From: Kosakonia cowanii JCM 10956 = DSM 18146
Lineage (GTDB): Bacteria; Pseudomonadota; Gammaproteobacteria; Enterobacterales; Enterobacteriaceae
Direction: 5' to 3'
Assembly (NCBI RefSeq): GCF_001975225.1
Contig: NZ_CP019445.1
Location: forward strand, 3,224,001 to 3,288,000
DNA: 64,000 bases
The notes under the pieces were generated by a model. The model did no database searches. It saw only the letters and a list, made by a program, of their open reading frames with translations, and was not told the DNA's origin. Both the position numbers and the translations under genes were made by a program. This document shows positions 8,957 through 17,876 of the stretch, one piece after another (the stretch's first letter is position 1; each line of letters begins with the position of its first letter).

Positions 8957-10072
8957 TCAGGCAGGCTTGTCTAAATCGTCGACTTGCGCCAGCGCGTCGT
9001 CTGAGGGCGTCTTCGGTGCCGGGACTTCATTAACCCAGGCGGAGAAGAGACGCCAGGAGACCGCCAGCAGCACCGGGCCGATAAACAGGCCGATCATGCC
9101 AAAGGCTACCAGGCCGCCGATAACGCCGGAGAGGATCAGGATCAGCGGAAGATCGGCCCCAAGGCGAATCAGCACCGGGCGGATAAAGTTATCAAGCGTA
9201 GCTACCACCGCACTCCACACCAGCAGTACTGTTCCCCACGTTGAATCACCGCTCCAGTAGAGCCAGATAATCGCCGGCACCAGCACCAGCAGCGGACCAA
9301 TCTGGATCAGGCAGGTCATTAACATCAGCACGGTAAAGAGGGTGGCGTAAGGCACGCCGGAGACAGCCAGCCCGATACCGCCCAGCACCGCCTGAACCAG
9401 CGCCGTTACCACCACGCCGAGCGCGACGGCACGGATCGCCTGGCCTGCCAGCAGCACCGCAGCATCACCGCGCTCAGCCGCCAGCCTGAAGGCGAAGTGG
9501 CGAATACCCTCTGCCACCTGCTCACCGCGCCAGTAAAGCAGGGCGCTGAATAACAGCATCAGGCCGCAGTGCAGCATCAGGCGACCAATATGCGCGGCCT
9601 GGCCGACAAACCATGTTGTTGTGGTCCCGACGTAGGGGCGCAGCTTCGCCATAATTGCGCTGCCGCCCATATCGAGCAGGCTGTGCCAGGCGGCGTAGAG
9701 CTTGCTGCCCACCAGCGGAATGCTGTTAAGCCATGCCAGATCCGGCGGTGAGGAGACGCCGCTGGTCACGGCGTGGATCACCGTGCCGCTGGAGTCGACA
9801 AGACTATTGACCAGCAGGGCGACCGGGATAATAAACAGCAGGATCAGCAGCAGCATCATCGCCAGCACCGCCAGCGAGCGGCGACCGAAGAGTAATCGCT
9901 GCAGGCGCAGCAGCAAAGGCCAGGTGGCGATCACCACGGTTCCCGCCCAGGCGAAGCCGAGCACAAACGGCTGCACCACCCACAGGCAGGCAATGATCAT
10001 CAGGGCTAAAAACAGTACCGACAGCATTAATTGCGGCACATCCCTGGAGTGACGACTATCAACTTTATCCAT
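8957..10072 (-). CDS. ydiK: YdiK, AI-2E transporter (PerM) family membrane protein
   Basis: A 371-residue inner-membrane permease-like protein of the AI-2E/PerM family with about seven or eight membrane segments: a pair near residues 15-50, one near 65-90, then a block from about 155 to 345. The sequence near TLDNFIRPVLIRLG and GLFIGPVLLA is typical of the family C-terminal half. Transport substrate is unknown. It is divergent from ydiJ; a PurR box lies in the shared region, and YdiK belongs to the PurR regulon in E. coli, so a purine-linked role is possible. Confidence 0.9.
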   Translation of the reverse strand: MDKVDSRHSRDVPQLMLSVLFLALMIIACLWVVQPFVLGFAWAGTVVIATWPLLLRLQRLLFGRRSLAVLAMMLLLILLFIIPVALLVNSLVDSSGTVIHAVTSGVSSPPDLAWLNSIPLVGSKLYAAWHSLLDMGGSAIMAKLRPYVGTTTTWFVGQAAHIGRLMLHCGLMLLFSALLYWRGEQVAEGIRHFAFRLAAERGDAAVLLAGQAIRAVALGVVVTALVQAVLGGIGLAVSGVPYATLFTVLMLMTCLIQIGPLLVLVPAIIWLYWSGDSTWGTVLLVWSAVVATLDNFIRPVLIRLGADLPLILILSGVIGGLVAFGMIGLFIGPVLLAVSWRLFSAWVNEVPAPKTPSDDALAQVDDLDKPA

Positions 10073-10220
10073 TATTCACCTTTCCAGTACTGAAGGGGCG
10101 GTGCGGCAGGCAAGCACCCATTATTATGCGAAGCGATATGCGCTGGTTTGCACCGCCTGATTCTGCCTGCAATTCTGCTGAGCACCTAAGAAAAAAATGT
10201 GATACAACGATGAGGGCTTA

Positions 10221-10236
10221 AAGCAAACGATTAACT
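10221..10236. promoter_or_regulatory. PurR box between ydiK and ydiJ
   Basis: AAGCAAACGATTAACT fits the PurR operator pattern ANGCAANCGNTTNCNT with one mismatch (A for C at position 14). It lies in the divergent ydiK/ydiJ promoter region. The repressor gene purR is in the same window at 41505-42530. Confidence 0.65.
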
Positions 10237-10272
10237 TTTAACAACATTAACTGTCAGGCAGGGTCAAGCATA

Positions 10273-13200
10273 ATGATCCCACAGATTTCCCAGGCACCAG
10301 GCGTCGTTCAACTGGTGCTCAATTTTTTGCAAGCACTGGAGCAGCAAGGTTTTACAGGTGATACCGCCACCAGTTATGCCGACCGGCTAACGATGGCGAC
10401 AGACAACAGTATTTACCAGCTACTTCCCGACGCCGTTCTCTTCCCCCGTTCAACGTCAGACGTTGCCCTGATCACACGCCTCGCCGCCGAAGCGCGTTTT
10501 AAGGCGCTGGTCTTTACCCCGCGCGGCGGCGGTACCGGCACCAACGGCCAGGCGCTGAACCAGGGCATCATTGTTGATATGTCCCGCTATATGAACCGCA
10601 TTATTGAGATTAAACCTGAAGAGGGGTGGGTGCGTGTTGAAGCGGGCGTCATCAAAGATCAGCTTAACCAGTTTCTTAAACCGTACGGATTCTTCTTCGC
10701 GCCGGAGCTCTCTACCAGCAACCGCGCCACCCTTGGCGGCATGATCAATACCGATGCCTCCGGCCAGGGTTCACTGGTCTACGGTAAAACCTCCGATCAC
10801 GTACTCGGGCTGCGCGCGGTGCTGCTGGGCGGCGATATCCTTGATACTCAGGCGATGCCGGTTGCGCTGGCCGAAACCCTCGGCAAGGCCAGCACCGCTA
10901 TTGGGCGCATCTATAAAACCGTGCTCGAGCGCTGTCGCGATAACCGCCAGCTGATTATCGATAATTTTCCGAAACTCAACCGCTTTCTCACCGGGTACGA
11001 CTTGCGCCACGTCTTTAATGACGAGATGACCGAGTTTGACCTGACGCGCGTGCTGACCGGCTCGGAAGGCACGCTGGCCTTTATTACCGAAGCGCGGCTT
11101 GATATTACCCGCCTTCCGAAAGTGCGCCGGCTGGTGAACATCAAATATGACTCTTTTGACTCTGCCCTGCGTAACGCCCCCTTTATGGTCGAGGCGCGCG
11201 CCCTGTCAGTGGAGACCGTTGACTCGAAAGTACTCAACCTGGCGCGGGAAGATATCGTCTGGCATTCGGTTAAAGAGCTGATTACCGATGTGCCGGACAA
11301 AACCCTGCTCGGCCTCAATATCGTCGAGTTTGCCGGGGATGATGAAGCGTTGATCGATGCGCAGGTGGCCTCGCTCTGTCAGCGGCTGGATGAGCTGATG
11401 GCGAGCGGCGAAGGTGGCGTGATTGGCTGGCAGCGCTGCGATGAGCTGGCGGCGATTGAACGTATCTATGCGATGCGCAAAAAGGCGGTCGGCCTGCTGG
11501 GCAATGCCAAAGGGGCGGCCAAGCCAATTCCATTTGCGGAAGATACCTGTGTGCCGCCGGAGCACCTGGCCGATTATATTGTTGAGTTTCGTGCGCTGCT
11601 CGACGGGCACGGGCTGAGTTACGGCATGTTTGGTCATGTCGATGCCGGTGTGCTGCACGTGCGCCCGGCGCTGGATATGTGCGATCCGCAGCAGGAAGTG
11701 CTGATGAAAACTATCTCTGATGAGGTAGTTGCACTGACGGCGAAATATGGCGGCTTGCTGTGGGGCGAGCACGGTAAAGGTTTCCGCGCCGAGTACAGCC
11801 CGGCCTTCTTCGGCGAGGCGCTGTATGGTGAGCTCAGGAAAATCAAAGCGGCGTTTGATCCTGAGAACCGCCTGAATCCGGGGAAAATCTGCCCGCCGGA
11901 GGGGCTTGATGCGCCGATGAAGCAGGTCGATGCGGTTAAGCGCGGGACGTTTGATCGGCAGATCCCGACCACCTCACGCACGGCCTGGCGTGGGGCGATG
12001 GAGTGTAACGGTAACGGACTGTGCTTTAACTTTGATGTCAAAAGCCCGATGTGCCCGTCAATGAAGATCACCGGCAACCGCATTCACTCACCGAAAGGGC
12101 GCGCCACGCTGGTGCGCGAATGGCTGCGTCTGCTGGCTGACCGCGGGATCGATCCGCTGAAGCTTGAGAGAGAGCTGCCGGAAAAACGCGCCTCGCTGCG
12201 CACCCTGATTGAGCGCACCCGCAACAGCTGGCATGCGCGCCGCGGCGAGTATGACTTCTCCCACGAGGTGAAAGAGGCGATGTCCGGCTGCCTGGCCTGC
12301 AAAGCTTGTTCGACCCAGTGCCCAATTAAGATTGATGTTCCGGAGTTCCGCTCCCGTTTTCTGCAAATCTATCACGGTCGCTATCTGCGCCCGCTGCGCG
12401 ATCATCTGGTGGCGACGGTGGAAAACTATGCGCCGCTGATGGCGCGTGCGCCAAAGACCTTTAACTTCTTTATGAGCCAGCCGTGGGTGCGGGATCTTTC
12501 GGCGAAGCATATTGGCATGGTCGATTTACCGCTGCTCTCTGTGCCGTCGTTGCAGCGACAGATGGTCGGCCATCACTCTGCCAATATGACGCTGGAGCAG
12601 CTCGAAGCGCTGAGCGAAGAGCAGCGCGCGAAAACGGTGCTGGTGGTGCAGGATCCCTTCACCAGTTACTACGACGCGCAGGTGGTGGCGGATTTTGTCC
12701 GTCTGGTCGAGCGCTTAGGTTACCGCCCGGTAGTGCTGCCATTTTCACCAAACGGTAAAGCGCAGCACATCAAGGGCTTCCTTACCCGCTTTGCGAAAAC
12801 GGCGCAGAAGACCGCTGATTTCCTCAACCGCGTTGCGGAGCTGGGGATGCCGATGGTTGGCGTCGATCCGGCGCTGGTGCTCTGTTATCGCGATGAGTAC
12901 AAGCTGGCGCTGGCGGATAAACGCGGTGATTTCCATGTGCAACTGGTGCATGAGTGGCTGCCCGCCGTGCTGGAAAAGGTTGAGCCACGCGCCGTGAGCG
13001 GCGAGCCCTGGTATCTTTTCGGCCACTGTACCGAAGTGACCGCCTTGCCCGGCGCGCCTGCGCAGTGGGCGGCTATCTTCGCGCGTTTCGGCGCGCAGCT
13101 GGAAAATGTCAGCGTCGGCTGCTGCGGGATGGCCGGCACCTATGGCCATGAAGTGAAGAACCACGCCAATTCACTCGGTATTTATGAGTTGTCGTGGCAT

Positions 13201-13326
13201 CAGGCGATGCAGCGACTTCCGCGCAACCGCTGTCTGGCGACGGGTTATTCGTGCCGCAGTCAGGTGAAGCGCATCGAAGGAAACGGTGTGCGCCATCCGT
13301 TACAGGCCCTGCTGGAGATGGTGTGA
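10273..13326 (+). CDS. ydiJ: YdiJ, FAD-linked/Fe-S 2-hydroxyacid dehydrogenase
   Basis: A 1017-residue flavo-iron-sulfur oxidoreductase; the E. coli protein has 1018. The N-terminal FAD_binding_4 domain carries [12 protein letters not shown], followed by the FAD-oxidase C-terminal domain ([13 protein letters not shown] and [12 protein letters not shown]). A 4Fe-4S module follows with [12 protein letters not shown] (Cys673, 676, 679 and 683). Last is a GlpC/CCG-like domain with GHCTEV and [13 protein letters not shown]. coli YdiJ has been reported to oxidise D-2-hydroxyglutarate, probably passing electrons to the respiratory chain; I infer the same here. Its stop overlaps the menI start (TGATG), so the two are coupled. 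Confidence 0.93.
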   Translation: MIPQISQAPGVVQLVLNFLQALEQQGFTGDTATSYADRLTMATDNSIYQLLPDAVLFPRSTSDVALITRLAAEARFKALVFTPRGGGTGTNGQALNQGIIVDMSRYMNRIIEIKPEEGWVRVEAGVIKDQLNQFLKPYGFFFAPELSTSNRATLGGMINTDASGQGSLVYGKTSDHVLGLRAVLLGGDILDTQAMPVALAETLGKASTAIGRIYKTVLERCRDNRQLIIDNFPKLNRFLTGYDLRHVFNDEMTEFDLTRVLTGSEGTLAFITEARLDITRLPKVRRLVNIKYDSFDSALRNAPFMVEARALSVETVDSKVLNLAREDIVWHSVKELITDVPDKTLLGLNIVEFAGDDEALIDAQVASLCQRLDELMASGEGGVIGWQRCDELAAIERIYAMRKKAVGLLGNAKGAAKPIPFAEDTCVPPEHLADYIVEFRALLDGHGLSYGMFGHVDAGVLHVRPALDMCDPQQEVLMKTISDEVVALTAKYGGLLWGEHGKGFRAEYSPAFFGEALYGELRKIKAAFDPENRLNPGKICPPEGLDAPMKQVDAVKRGTFDRQIPTTSRTAWRGAMECNGNGLCFNFDVKSPMCPSMKITGNRIHSPKGRATLVREWLRLLADRGIDPLKLERELPEKRASLRTLIERTRNSWHARRGEYDFSHEVKEAMSGCLACKACSTQCPIKIDVPEFRSRFLQIYHGRYLRPLRDHLVATVENYAPLMARAPKTFNFFMSQPWVRDLSAKHIGMVDLPLLSVPSLQRQMVGHHSANMTLEQLEALSEEQRAKTVLVVQDPFTSYYDAQVVADFVRLVERLGYRPVVLPFSPNGKAQHIKGFLTRFAKTAQKTADFLNRVAELGMPMVGVDPALVLCYRDEYKLALADKRGDFHVQLVHEWLPAVLEKVEPRAVSGEPWYLFGHCTEVTALPGAPAQWAAIFARFGAQLENVSVGCCGMAGTYGHEVKNHANSLGIYELSWHQAMQRLPRNRCLATGYSCRSQVKRIEGNGVRHPLQALLEMV

Positions 13327-13736
13327 TGATCTGGAAACGCGCGGTTACGCTGGAAGCGCTCAACGCCATGGGCGACGGCAATATGGTTGGCCTGCTGGAT
13401 ATCCGTTTTGAGCGCATCAGCGACGATACGCTGGAAGCCTCGATGCCTGTTGATGAGCGCACGCATCAGCCCTTTGGCCTGCTGCACGGCGGTGCGTCGG
13501 TGGTGCTGGCCGAAACCCTCGGCTCGGTGGCGGGTTATCTCTGCACGGAAGGGGAGCAAAAGGTGGTCGGGCTGGAGGTCAATGCCAACCACCTGCGCTC
13601 GGTACGCAGCGGTCGGGTGCGCGGTGTCTGTAAAGCGCTGCACACCGGCGGCCGTCATCAAGTGTGGCAGATCGATATCTTCGATGAGCAGGCGCGCCTC
13701 TGCTGCTCTTCGCGGCTGACCACCGCCGTAGTATGA
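13326..13736 (+). CDS. menI: MenI, 1,4-dihydroxy-2-naphthoyl-CoA thioesterase
   Basis: Hotdog-fold thioesterase that hydrolyses DHNA-CoA in menaquinone biosynthesis. The start [16 protein letters not shown] at 13326 overlaps the ydiJ stop; the frame extends further upstream, but this start gives the normal 136 residues. Conserved His54 (FGLLHGG) and catalytic Glu63 (VVLAE) are present, as is the C-terminal CCSSRLTTA. Co-transcribed with ydiJ. E. coli has the small gene ydiH next, but here a different block begins. Confidence 0.95.
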   Translation: MIWKRAVTLEALNAMGDGNMVGLLDIRFERISDDTLEASMPVDERTHQPFGLLHGGASVVLAETLGSVAGYLCTEGEQKVVGLEVNANHLRSVRSGRVRGVCKALHTGGRHQVWQIDIFDEQARLCCSSRLTTAVV

Positions 13737-13740
13737 GTAA

Positions 13741-13762
13741 TTTCGGCGGGTTACCGCCGAAA
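13741..13762. terminator. Hairpin after menI
   Basis: Nine-base-pair inverted repeat TTTCGGCGG/CCGCCGAAA with a 4-base loop, 4 bp after the menI stop. The T tract is short, so termination strength is uncertain. Confidence 0.55.
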
Positions 13763-13943
13763 ATCTTCACGATTTATTCACTATTCTTAAGATAATCAGT
13801 TAGCACTCCGTGCTATATTACGCGCTACGGGATGTAACGCTTGCGCTCTGATGCAAGCGATTGGGCTGTAACGCGTAATGACTTGATGAAGTTCTTCATT
13901 GTCTCTTTAAGCGCTACTGGATACAGGCTTGAAGGATTGATGA

Positions 13944-14858
13944 ATGACAGCATTTAAATTGGCTTTTCTCCACCCGCGTTACTGGCTCACCTGGGCTGGT
14001 CTGGGGTTTCTCTGGTTGCTGGTGCAACTCCCTTATCCTTTTCTTTCGCGTCTTGGCGCCGGTCTGGGGCGACAATCACGCCGCTTCCTCAAACGCCGCG
14101 AGAAGATCGCAAAACGTAATCTCGAACTCTGTTTTCCTGATATGAGCGACGAGATACGCGAAACGCTTATCGCCAAAAACTTTGTCTCGCTGGGCATGGG
14201 CCTGATTGAAACCGGCATGGCCTGGTTCTGGTCCGATAAACGCGTGCGCCGCTGGTTTGACGTTGACGGTTATCAGCACCTGCAGGCCGCGCAGGCAAGC
14301 CGCCAGGGGGTTATGGTGGTGGGCGTGCACTTTATGTCGCTGGAGCTTGGTGGCCGCGTGATGGGGCTCTGCCAGCCGATGATGGCGACCTATCGCCCGC
14401 ATAACAGCCCGGTGATGGAGTGGGTGCAGACCCGTGGACGCATGCGTTCTAATAAATCGATGATCGATCGCCGCAACCTGAAAGGGCTGGTACAGGCACT
14501 GAAGCAGGGCGAAGCCGTCTGGTTTGCACCGGATCAGGATTATGGTCGTAAGGGCAGTAGCTTCGCGCCATTCTTCTCGGTCAAAGATGCGGCGACCACC
14601 AACGGTACGTTCGTGCTTTCCCGCCTCTCCGGCGCGAAGATGTTGACCGTAACAATGGTGCGTAAAGAGGACAGTTCTGGCTACTCGCTGCACATCGGCC
14701 AGGCGCTGGATGATTATCCGGCCCATAACGAATTTGCCGCAGCCAGCTATATGAACCGGGTGATTGAGCGTGAAATTCTGCGCGCGCCGGAACAGTATTT
14801 ATGGATCCATCGGCGTTTCAAAACGCGCCCGATCGGCGAACCTTCGCTCTACATCTAA
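13944..14858 (+). CDS. lpxP: Lipid A acyltransferase of the LpxP/LpxL family
   Basis: Inner-membrane acyltransferase of 304 residues that adds the secondary acyl chain to Kdo2-lipid IVA. An N-terminal hydrophobic anchor spans residues 15-35. The HX4E catalytic motif is His129/Glu134 (VVGVHFMSLELGGRVMG), and AVWFAPDQDYGRKGSSFAPFF follows. The stretch with ATTNGTFVLSRLSGAKMLTVTMVRK is closer to LpxP (palmitoleoyl, cold-inducible in E. coli) than to LpxL. The start at 13944 has AAGGA at 7 bp. In E. coli lpxP is elsewhere; here it sits between menI and the suf operon. Whether LpxP or a second LpxL is the better name needs a tree. Confidence 0.85.
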   Translation: MTAFKLAFLHPRYWLTWAGLGFLWLLVQLPYPFLSRLGAGLGRQSRRFLKRREKIAKRNLELCFPDMSDEIRETLIAKNFVSLGMGLIETGMAWFWSDKRVRRWFDVDGYQHLQAAQASRQGVMVVGVHFMSLELGGRVMGLCQPMMATYRPHNSPVMEWVQTRGRMRSNKSMIDRRNLKGLVQALKQGEAVWFAPDQDYGRKGSSFAPFFSVKDAATTNGTFVLSRLSGAKMLTVTMVRKEDSSGYSLHIGQALDDYPAHNEFAAASYMNRVIEREILRAPEQYLWIHRRFKTRPIGEPSLYI

Positions 14859-14866
14859 TTTTTCTT

Positions 14867-14892
14867 AACGCCCCGTTTCAGGGGCGTTTTGC
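14867..14892 (+). terminator. Terminator of lpxP
   Basis: Stem AACGCCCC/GGGGCGTT with a 6-base loop followed by TT-rich sequence, 9 bp after the lpxP stop codon. Confidence 0.8.
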
Positions 14893-14914
14893 CGTTTAAT
14901 TAAAGGGAGTGGTT

Positions 14915-15271
14915 ATGGTCAGGATTATTGCCGCGGGCTGCTTTGCCCTTTTCTCTGCCTGCTCATGGTCAGCTGGCATCACGCTGCTCTGCGATGAGTA
15001 CAGCGTTGAGGTGGAGCCCAACGGGCTGACGGTAAACGGGCGGCACTTCAGCGATCCGCAAGAGAAGCCGTATGAGATTGGCGATCAGTACACCGGGCGT
15101 TCGCTCTTTTACAGTGATAAAGAGGATCAGAACGCAGAAACAAACTGGGTTGCGATCCATATCATTACGCAGCTGGGAAGCGGTAAAAAAGCCTTTTTCT
15201 ATTCAGATAAAAACCACACCGATGACAAAGCGATCCTCTGTAGCCAGGGGAAGGAAACGCCGTCACCGTAA
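14915..15271 (+). CDS. Small secreted protein of unknown function
   Basis: A 118-residue protein with an N-terminal signal peptide (MVRIIAAGCFALFSACSWSAG, cleavage likely after WSA). The mature part begins ITLLCDEY and ends near AILCSQGK; these two cysteines could form a disulfide. It contains short polar and aromatic segments (GDQYTGRSLFYSDKED). A GTG two codons earlier would also open the frame, but GGGAG at 5 bp favours this ATG. I do not recognise a family. It lies just after lpxP's terminator and is convergent with the EAL-like gene. Probably periplasmic. Confidence 0.7.
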   Translation: MVRIIAAGCFALFSACSWSAGITLLCDEYSVEVEPNGLTVNGRHFSDPQEKPYEIGDQYTGRSLFYSDKEDQNAETNWVAIHIITQLGSGKKAFFYSDKNHTDDKAILCSQGKETPSP

Positions 15272-15287
15272 AGGCGAGCGCAGGGCG

Positions 15288-15860
15288 TTAACTGCTGAGA
15301 TTTTCCCATAACTGCAGCTGTGAAAGGGTGAGGGCGTGGGGTAACGCATAGCCTTTAACGGCAGGAAAGAGGCTCTGCCACTCGCTGTCGCGACTCTGCA
15401 GAAGGTGCTCTGCGCGATTGTGCAGCCCCAGCATAAAACCGTACGCTTTAATCTCGCGCAAAAAGGGCAGGCTCTCTTGCAGCTCTGCGTGCGCGATGCG
15501 CTTATCAAGAACAATCTCGATACGCTCCGCTGCAACATCATGGCTGGTGCAGAGATGATGAAGCGTGGCGAGATAATCGCTATCGTTCAGCCGCTGCGGC
15601 GGTAACGTAAAAGAGAAACAGAGCGTCTCTTTCTTTTTCGCCAGCTGGCACAGCGTTGTAAAAATAAATTCGGCCACGCTCGGCGGCTGCCCGCATGTTA
15701 TCTCTACCGGACGGGGGAGTGCAGGGCGATCGCTGTATTCAAAAAAACGCGCGCTCGTCTGGTAACAAAGAATATTTTTCCCCGACAGATCGGTCACCGG
15801 CAGAAATTCTGCCGTCACGAGAAGTTTCTTATCAGCAATATCGACTATTATTGATTTCAT
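15288..15860 (-). CDS. Degenerate EAL-domain protein
   Basis: A 190-residue protein that resembles the fold of EAL cyclic-di-GMP phosphodiesterases but lacks the signature residues. The expected EAL motif, the metal-binding glutamate strand and the DDFGTG loop are replaced: IEIVLDKRIAH stands where LELEITE is expected, and GFMLGLHNRA where the DDFG loop is expected. The length is below a full EAL domain (about 240). Such inactive EAL proteins (YdiV/RflP in E. coli and Salmonella) act as protein-binding regulators, for example of FlhDC. I infer a regulatory, non-enzymatic role. It is transcribed toward the small secreted protein. An AT-rich upstream region suggests H-NS-type control, unproven. 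Confidence 0.6.
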   Translation of the reverse strand: MKSIIVDIADKKLLVTAEFLPVTDLSGKNILCYQTSARFFEYSDRPALPRPVEITCGQPPSVAEFIFTTLCQLAKKKETLCFSFTLPPQRLNDSDYLATLHHLCTSHDVAAERIEIVLDKRIAHAELQESLPFLREIKAYGFMLGLHNRAEHLLQSRDSEWQSLFPAVKGYALPHALTLSQLQLWENLSS

Positions 15861-16329
15861 TTCCCTGATTAAGCTCCCTACTCAAAAGAACAGGACTTTT
15901 CCAATATACAAGAGTGCAATTTTACCTACGCAATCATCACATTTGAAAATTGTTTTAAGTGATCGATCTGTCGCTGTTTGATAGTCTCTATCTATTGCTA
16001 TTACAAAACCGATCGCTTAAATCTATATAATTGGTTAGCGTTATCGGCGTAATATTTGTATTAACGGCATATTATTATCTGTTGGTTTGTTTTGGGTTTT
16101 TGTTATCTTCTTGTTATCGCTGATAAAACATCAAAAATTTATTTCTATACTGTCTGAGAAAACCGCCGCGAAATGGGTCTGCGATCGCTTGGTTTTGTTT
16201 TTTATGCCGTAATAAAAGCATTAATTGTTTAAACACCAACTCAGCGCTGCCAATAAACCATCGATTATGATGAAAATAGCGCGGGCGCGCCGGAAGAAAA
16301 AAGACGCACCCGGAAGATAACAACGCCAA
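15861..16329. other. AT-rich intergenic region, no clear gene
   Basis: 469 bp between the EAL-like gene and the hydrolase 3' end, clearly more AT-rich than its neighbours. It should hold the promoter of the EAL-like gene. A 71-codon open frame on the minus strand (16114-16329) begins with TTG and has no recognisable family; I do not call it a gene. Confidence 0.5.
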
Positions 16330-17121
16330 TTAAGCGTAACGGGTGAGGAAATCAATAATCAGCCGGGTAACAAATTCAGGGTTTTCTCTGTTGCTAATAT
16401 GGGCAGCATTGGGGATGAGGCTAAATTCACAGCCCACTTTTTCCGCCATCAATTGACCCTCCAGCGGCGGGCGCGGTAAATCCAGCTCTCCGGTGGCGAC
16501 CTGCACCGGGCAGCTGATTTTTTCCAGCATCGCCATACGATCGGGCCGCCCGAAAATGAGTTTGCCAAGCGGAACAATGCTCTCGCGCAGCTGCTCTGCG
16601 CTGAGTGCGCCAAGCCGGGCCTTGAGCGCCTGCACATCAGACGGATCGGCATTGTGCGAGTAGAACTGCGAAACGACATACTCCAGCAGCGGCGGGGGAA
16701 GAGTGCCTGCAGCGTCAATGGCGTTGAGCATCGCGAAATACTTTTCACGCGCCTCATCCGTTTCACTGCCAACAAAGGTGTCGATCAGCATCAGTGCTTT
16801 AACCCGCTCCGGAGCCATTGCGGCGAGTTCAGCGCCCCACATTCCCCCTACCGACAGCCCGACGATCGCAAACTCCTCAATGCCAAGGGCGTCCATAATT
16901 TGCAGATGATCGGCGGCGAGATCGGCCATGGTGCTTTTCCCTGCGGGCAGCGCGGGGGATTCACCATGTCCCCACAGGTCAGGCACGATGACGCGAAACT
17001 GCTTCGCGAGCGCGGTCATCTGCGGTGACCACATGGTTTTATCAAACAGGTAGCTGTGACCAAGCAGGACGGGTAAGCCGCTGCCGCTATCGATATATGA
17101 CAGGGTAGATGGTGTCTGCAT
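16330..17121 (-). CDS. Alpha/beta-fold hydrolase
   Basis: A 263-residue single-domain alpha/beta hydrolase. The frame is open for 30 more codons upstream, but the ATG at 17121 (MQTPSTLSYIDSGSGLPVLL) has AAGGAAA nearby and begins the usual first beta strand. The triad is visible: nucleophile serine in GLSVGG, aspartate in ATGELDLPR, histidine in NAAHISNREN. The oxyanion region is LLGHSYLFDKTMW. The family includes esterases, 3-oxoadipate enol-lactonases and haloperoxidase-like enzymes; the substrate is not predictable. Cytoplasmic, no signal peptide. Divergent from the suf operon. Confidence 0.85.
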   Translation of the reverse strand: MQTPSTLSYIDSGSGLPVLLGHSYLFDKTMWSPQMTALAKQFRVIVPDLWGHGESPALPAGKSTMADLAADHLQIMDALGIEEFAIVGLSVGGMWGAELAAMAPERVKALMLIDTFVGSETDEAREKYFAMLNAIDAAGTLPPPLLEYVVSQFYSHNADPSDVQALKARLGALSAEQLRESIVPLGKLIFGRPDRMAMLEKISCPVQVATGELDLPRPPLEGQLMAEKVGCEFSLIPNAAHISNRENPEFVTRLIIDFLTRYA

Positions 17122-17363
17122 CACTCTTTTCCTTATAGGGGCGCTCGTTGGCGTGAGCGGGGTAAACGTGCGCTCATCATATAAAAGATCGATCGCCTCG
17201 GGAGCCTGCAAATTCCTATTCTTCAGCGGGCGGTCATCTTTAAGCCCTTCCTATAATAAAAATAGGCATTTCCTATACATTTTTTGCGCTTTTACCGATT
17301 TAACGCGTTACGCTTGCTAAAGCCATTATTTATCAATTTATTAATCATTTTTTTAACGTGCTC

Positions 17364-17386
17364 TATACCCTTTCAACAGGGTCTAT
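17364..17386. promoter_or_regulatory. IscR-type site in the suf promoter
   Basis: TATACCCTTTCAACAGGGTCTAT has the CCC/GGG half-sites of a type 2 IscR site, the form bound by apo-IscR that activates sufA in E. coli. It lies about 130 bp before sufA. The upstream AT-rich tract (17270-17360) may hold IHF/OxyR contacts, which I cannot place exactly. Confidence 0.55.
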
Positions 17387-17449
17387 GCTTAACAGATACG
17401 CTGTAAAAAGGGCCCGTGGGGGAATAACCCTGCGGTAAGAAGGTTGAAG

Positions 17450-17468
17450 TGAGAATTATTATCACTAA
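17450..17468. promoter_or_regulatory. Fur box in the suf promoter
   Basis: TGAGAATTATTATCACTAA resembles the Fur consensus GATAATGATAATCATTATC and lies 44 bp before the sufA start. Fur represses suf in iron-replete E. coli cells. Confidence 0.65.
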
Positions 17469-17511
17469 CATAGCGTTATGCCCTTCAGCTCAGATGAAGT
17501 GAGGTAACACG

Positions 17512-17868
17512 ATGGAATCATTTAACCCCGAAGATTTTGCATGGCGCGGGCTCACCCTGACGCCGGCTGCCGCGGAGCATATCCGTGCACTAACCGAAAA
17601 ACAGTCCGGCCTTCTTGGCGTGCGGCTGGGCATTAAACAGACCGGCTGCGCAGGCTTCGGTTATGTGCTCGACACCGTAAGCGAGCCGAACGACGACGAC
17701 CTGCTGTACGAATCTGATGGCGCTCGCCTCTATGTCCCTTTACAGGCCATGCCGTTTATCGATGGCACCGAAGTGGACTACGTGCGCGAAGGCTTGAACC
17801 AGATCTTCAAATTCAATAACCCGAAAGCGCAGCACGAGTGTGGCTGCGGCGAAAGCTTTGGGGTATAG
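17512..17868 (+). CDS. sufA: SufA, A-type Fe-S carrier
   Basis: A 118-residue A-type carrier that receives Fe-S clusters from SufBCD and hands them to apoproteins. The three conserved cysteines are present in [11 protein letters not shown] and [10 protein letters not shown]. Compared with E. coli SufA (122 residues) the N-terminus is slightly shorter, [18 protein letters not shown]. First gene of the sufABCDSE operon, preceded by Fur and IscR-type sites; sufB starts 8 bp later. Confidence 0.97.
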   Translation: MESFNPEDFAWRGLTLTPAAAEHIRALTEKQSGLLGVRLGIKQTGCAGFGYVLDTVSEPNDDDLLYESDGARLYVPLQAMPFIDGTEVDYVREGLNQIFKFNNPKAQHECGCGESFGV

Positions 17869-17876
17869 GCGGTACT

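Noticed and set aside
13763..13943. Looked for ydiH between menI and the next gene
   Set aside because: No frame matching the recalled YdiH sequence; the interval holds only promoter-like DNA for lpxP.
16114..16329. 71-codon minus-strand frame next to the hydrolase 3' end
   Set aside because: TTG start, no ribosome-binding site, basic and aromatic composition typical of non-coding AT-rich DNA, no recognisable family.
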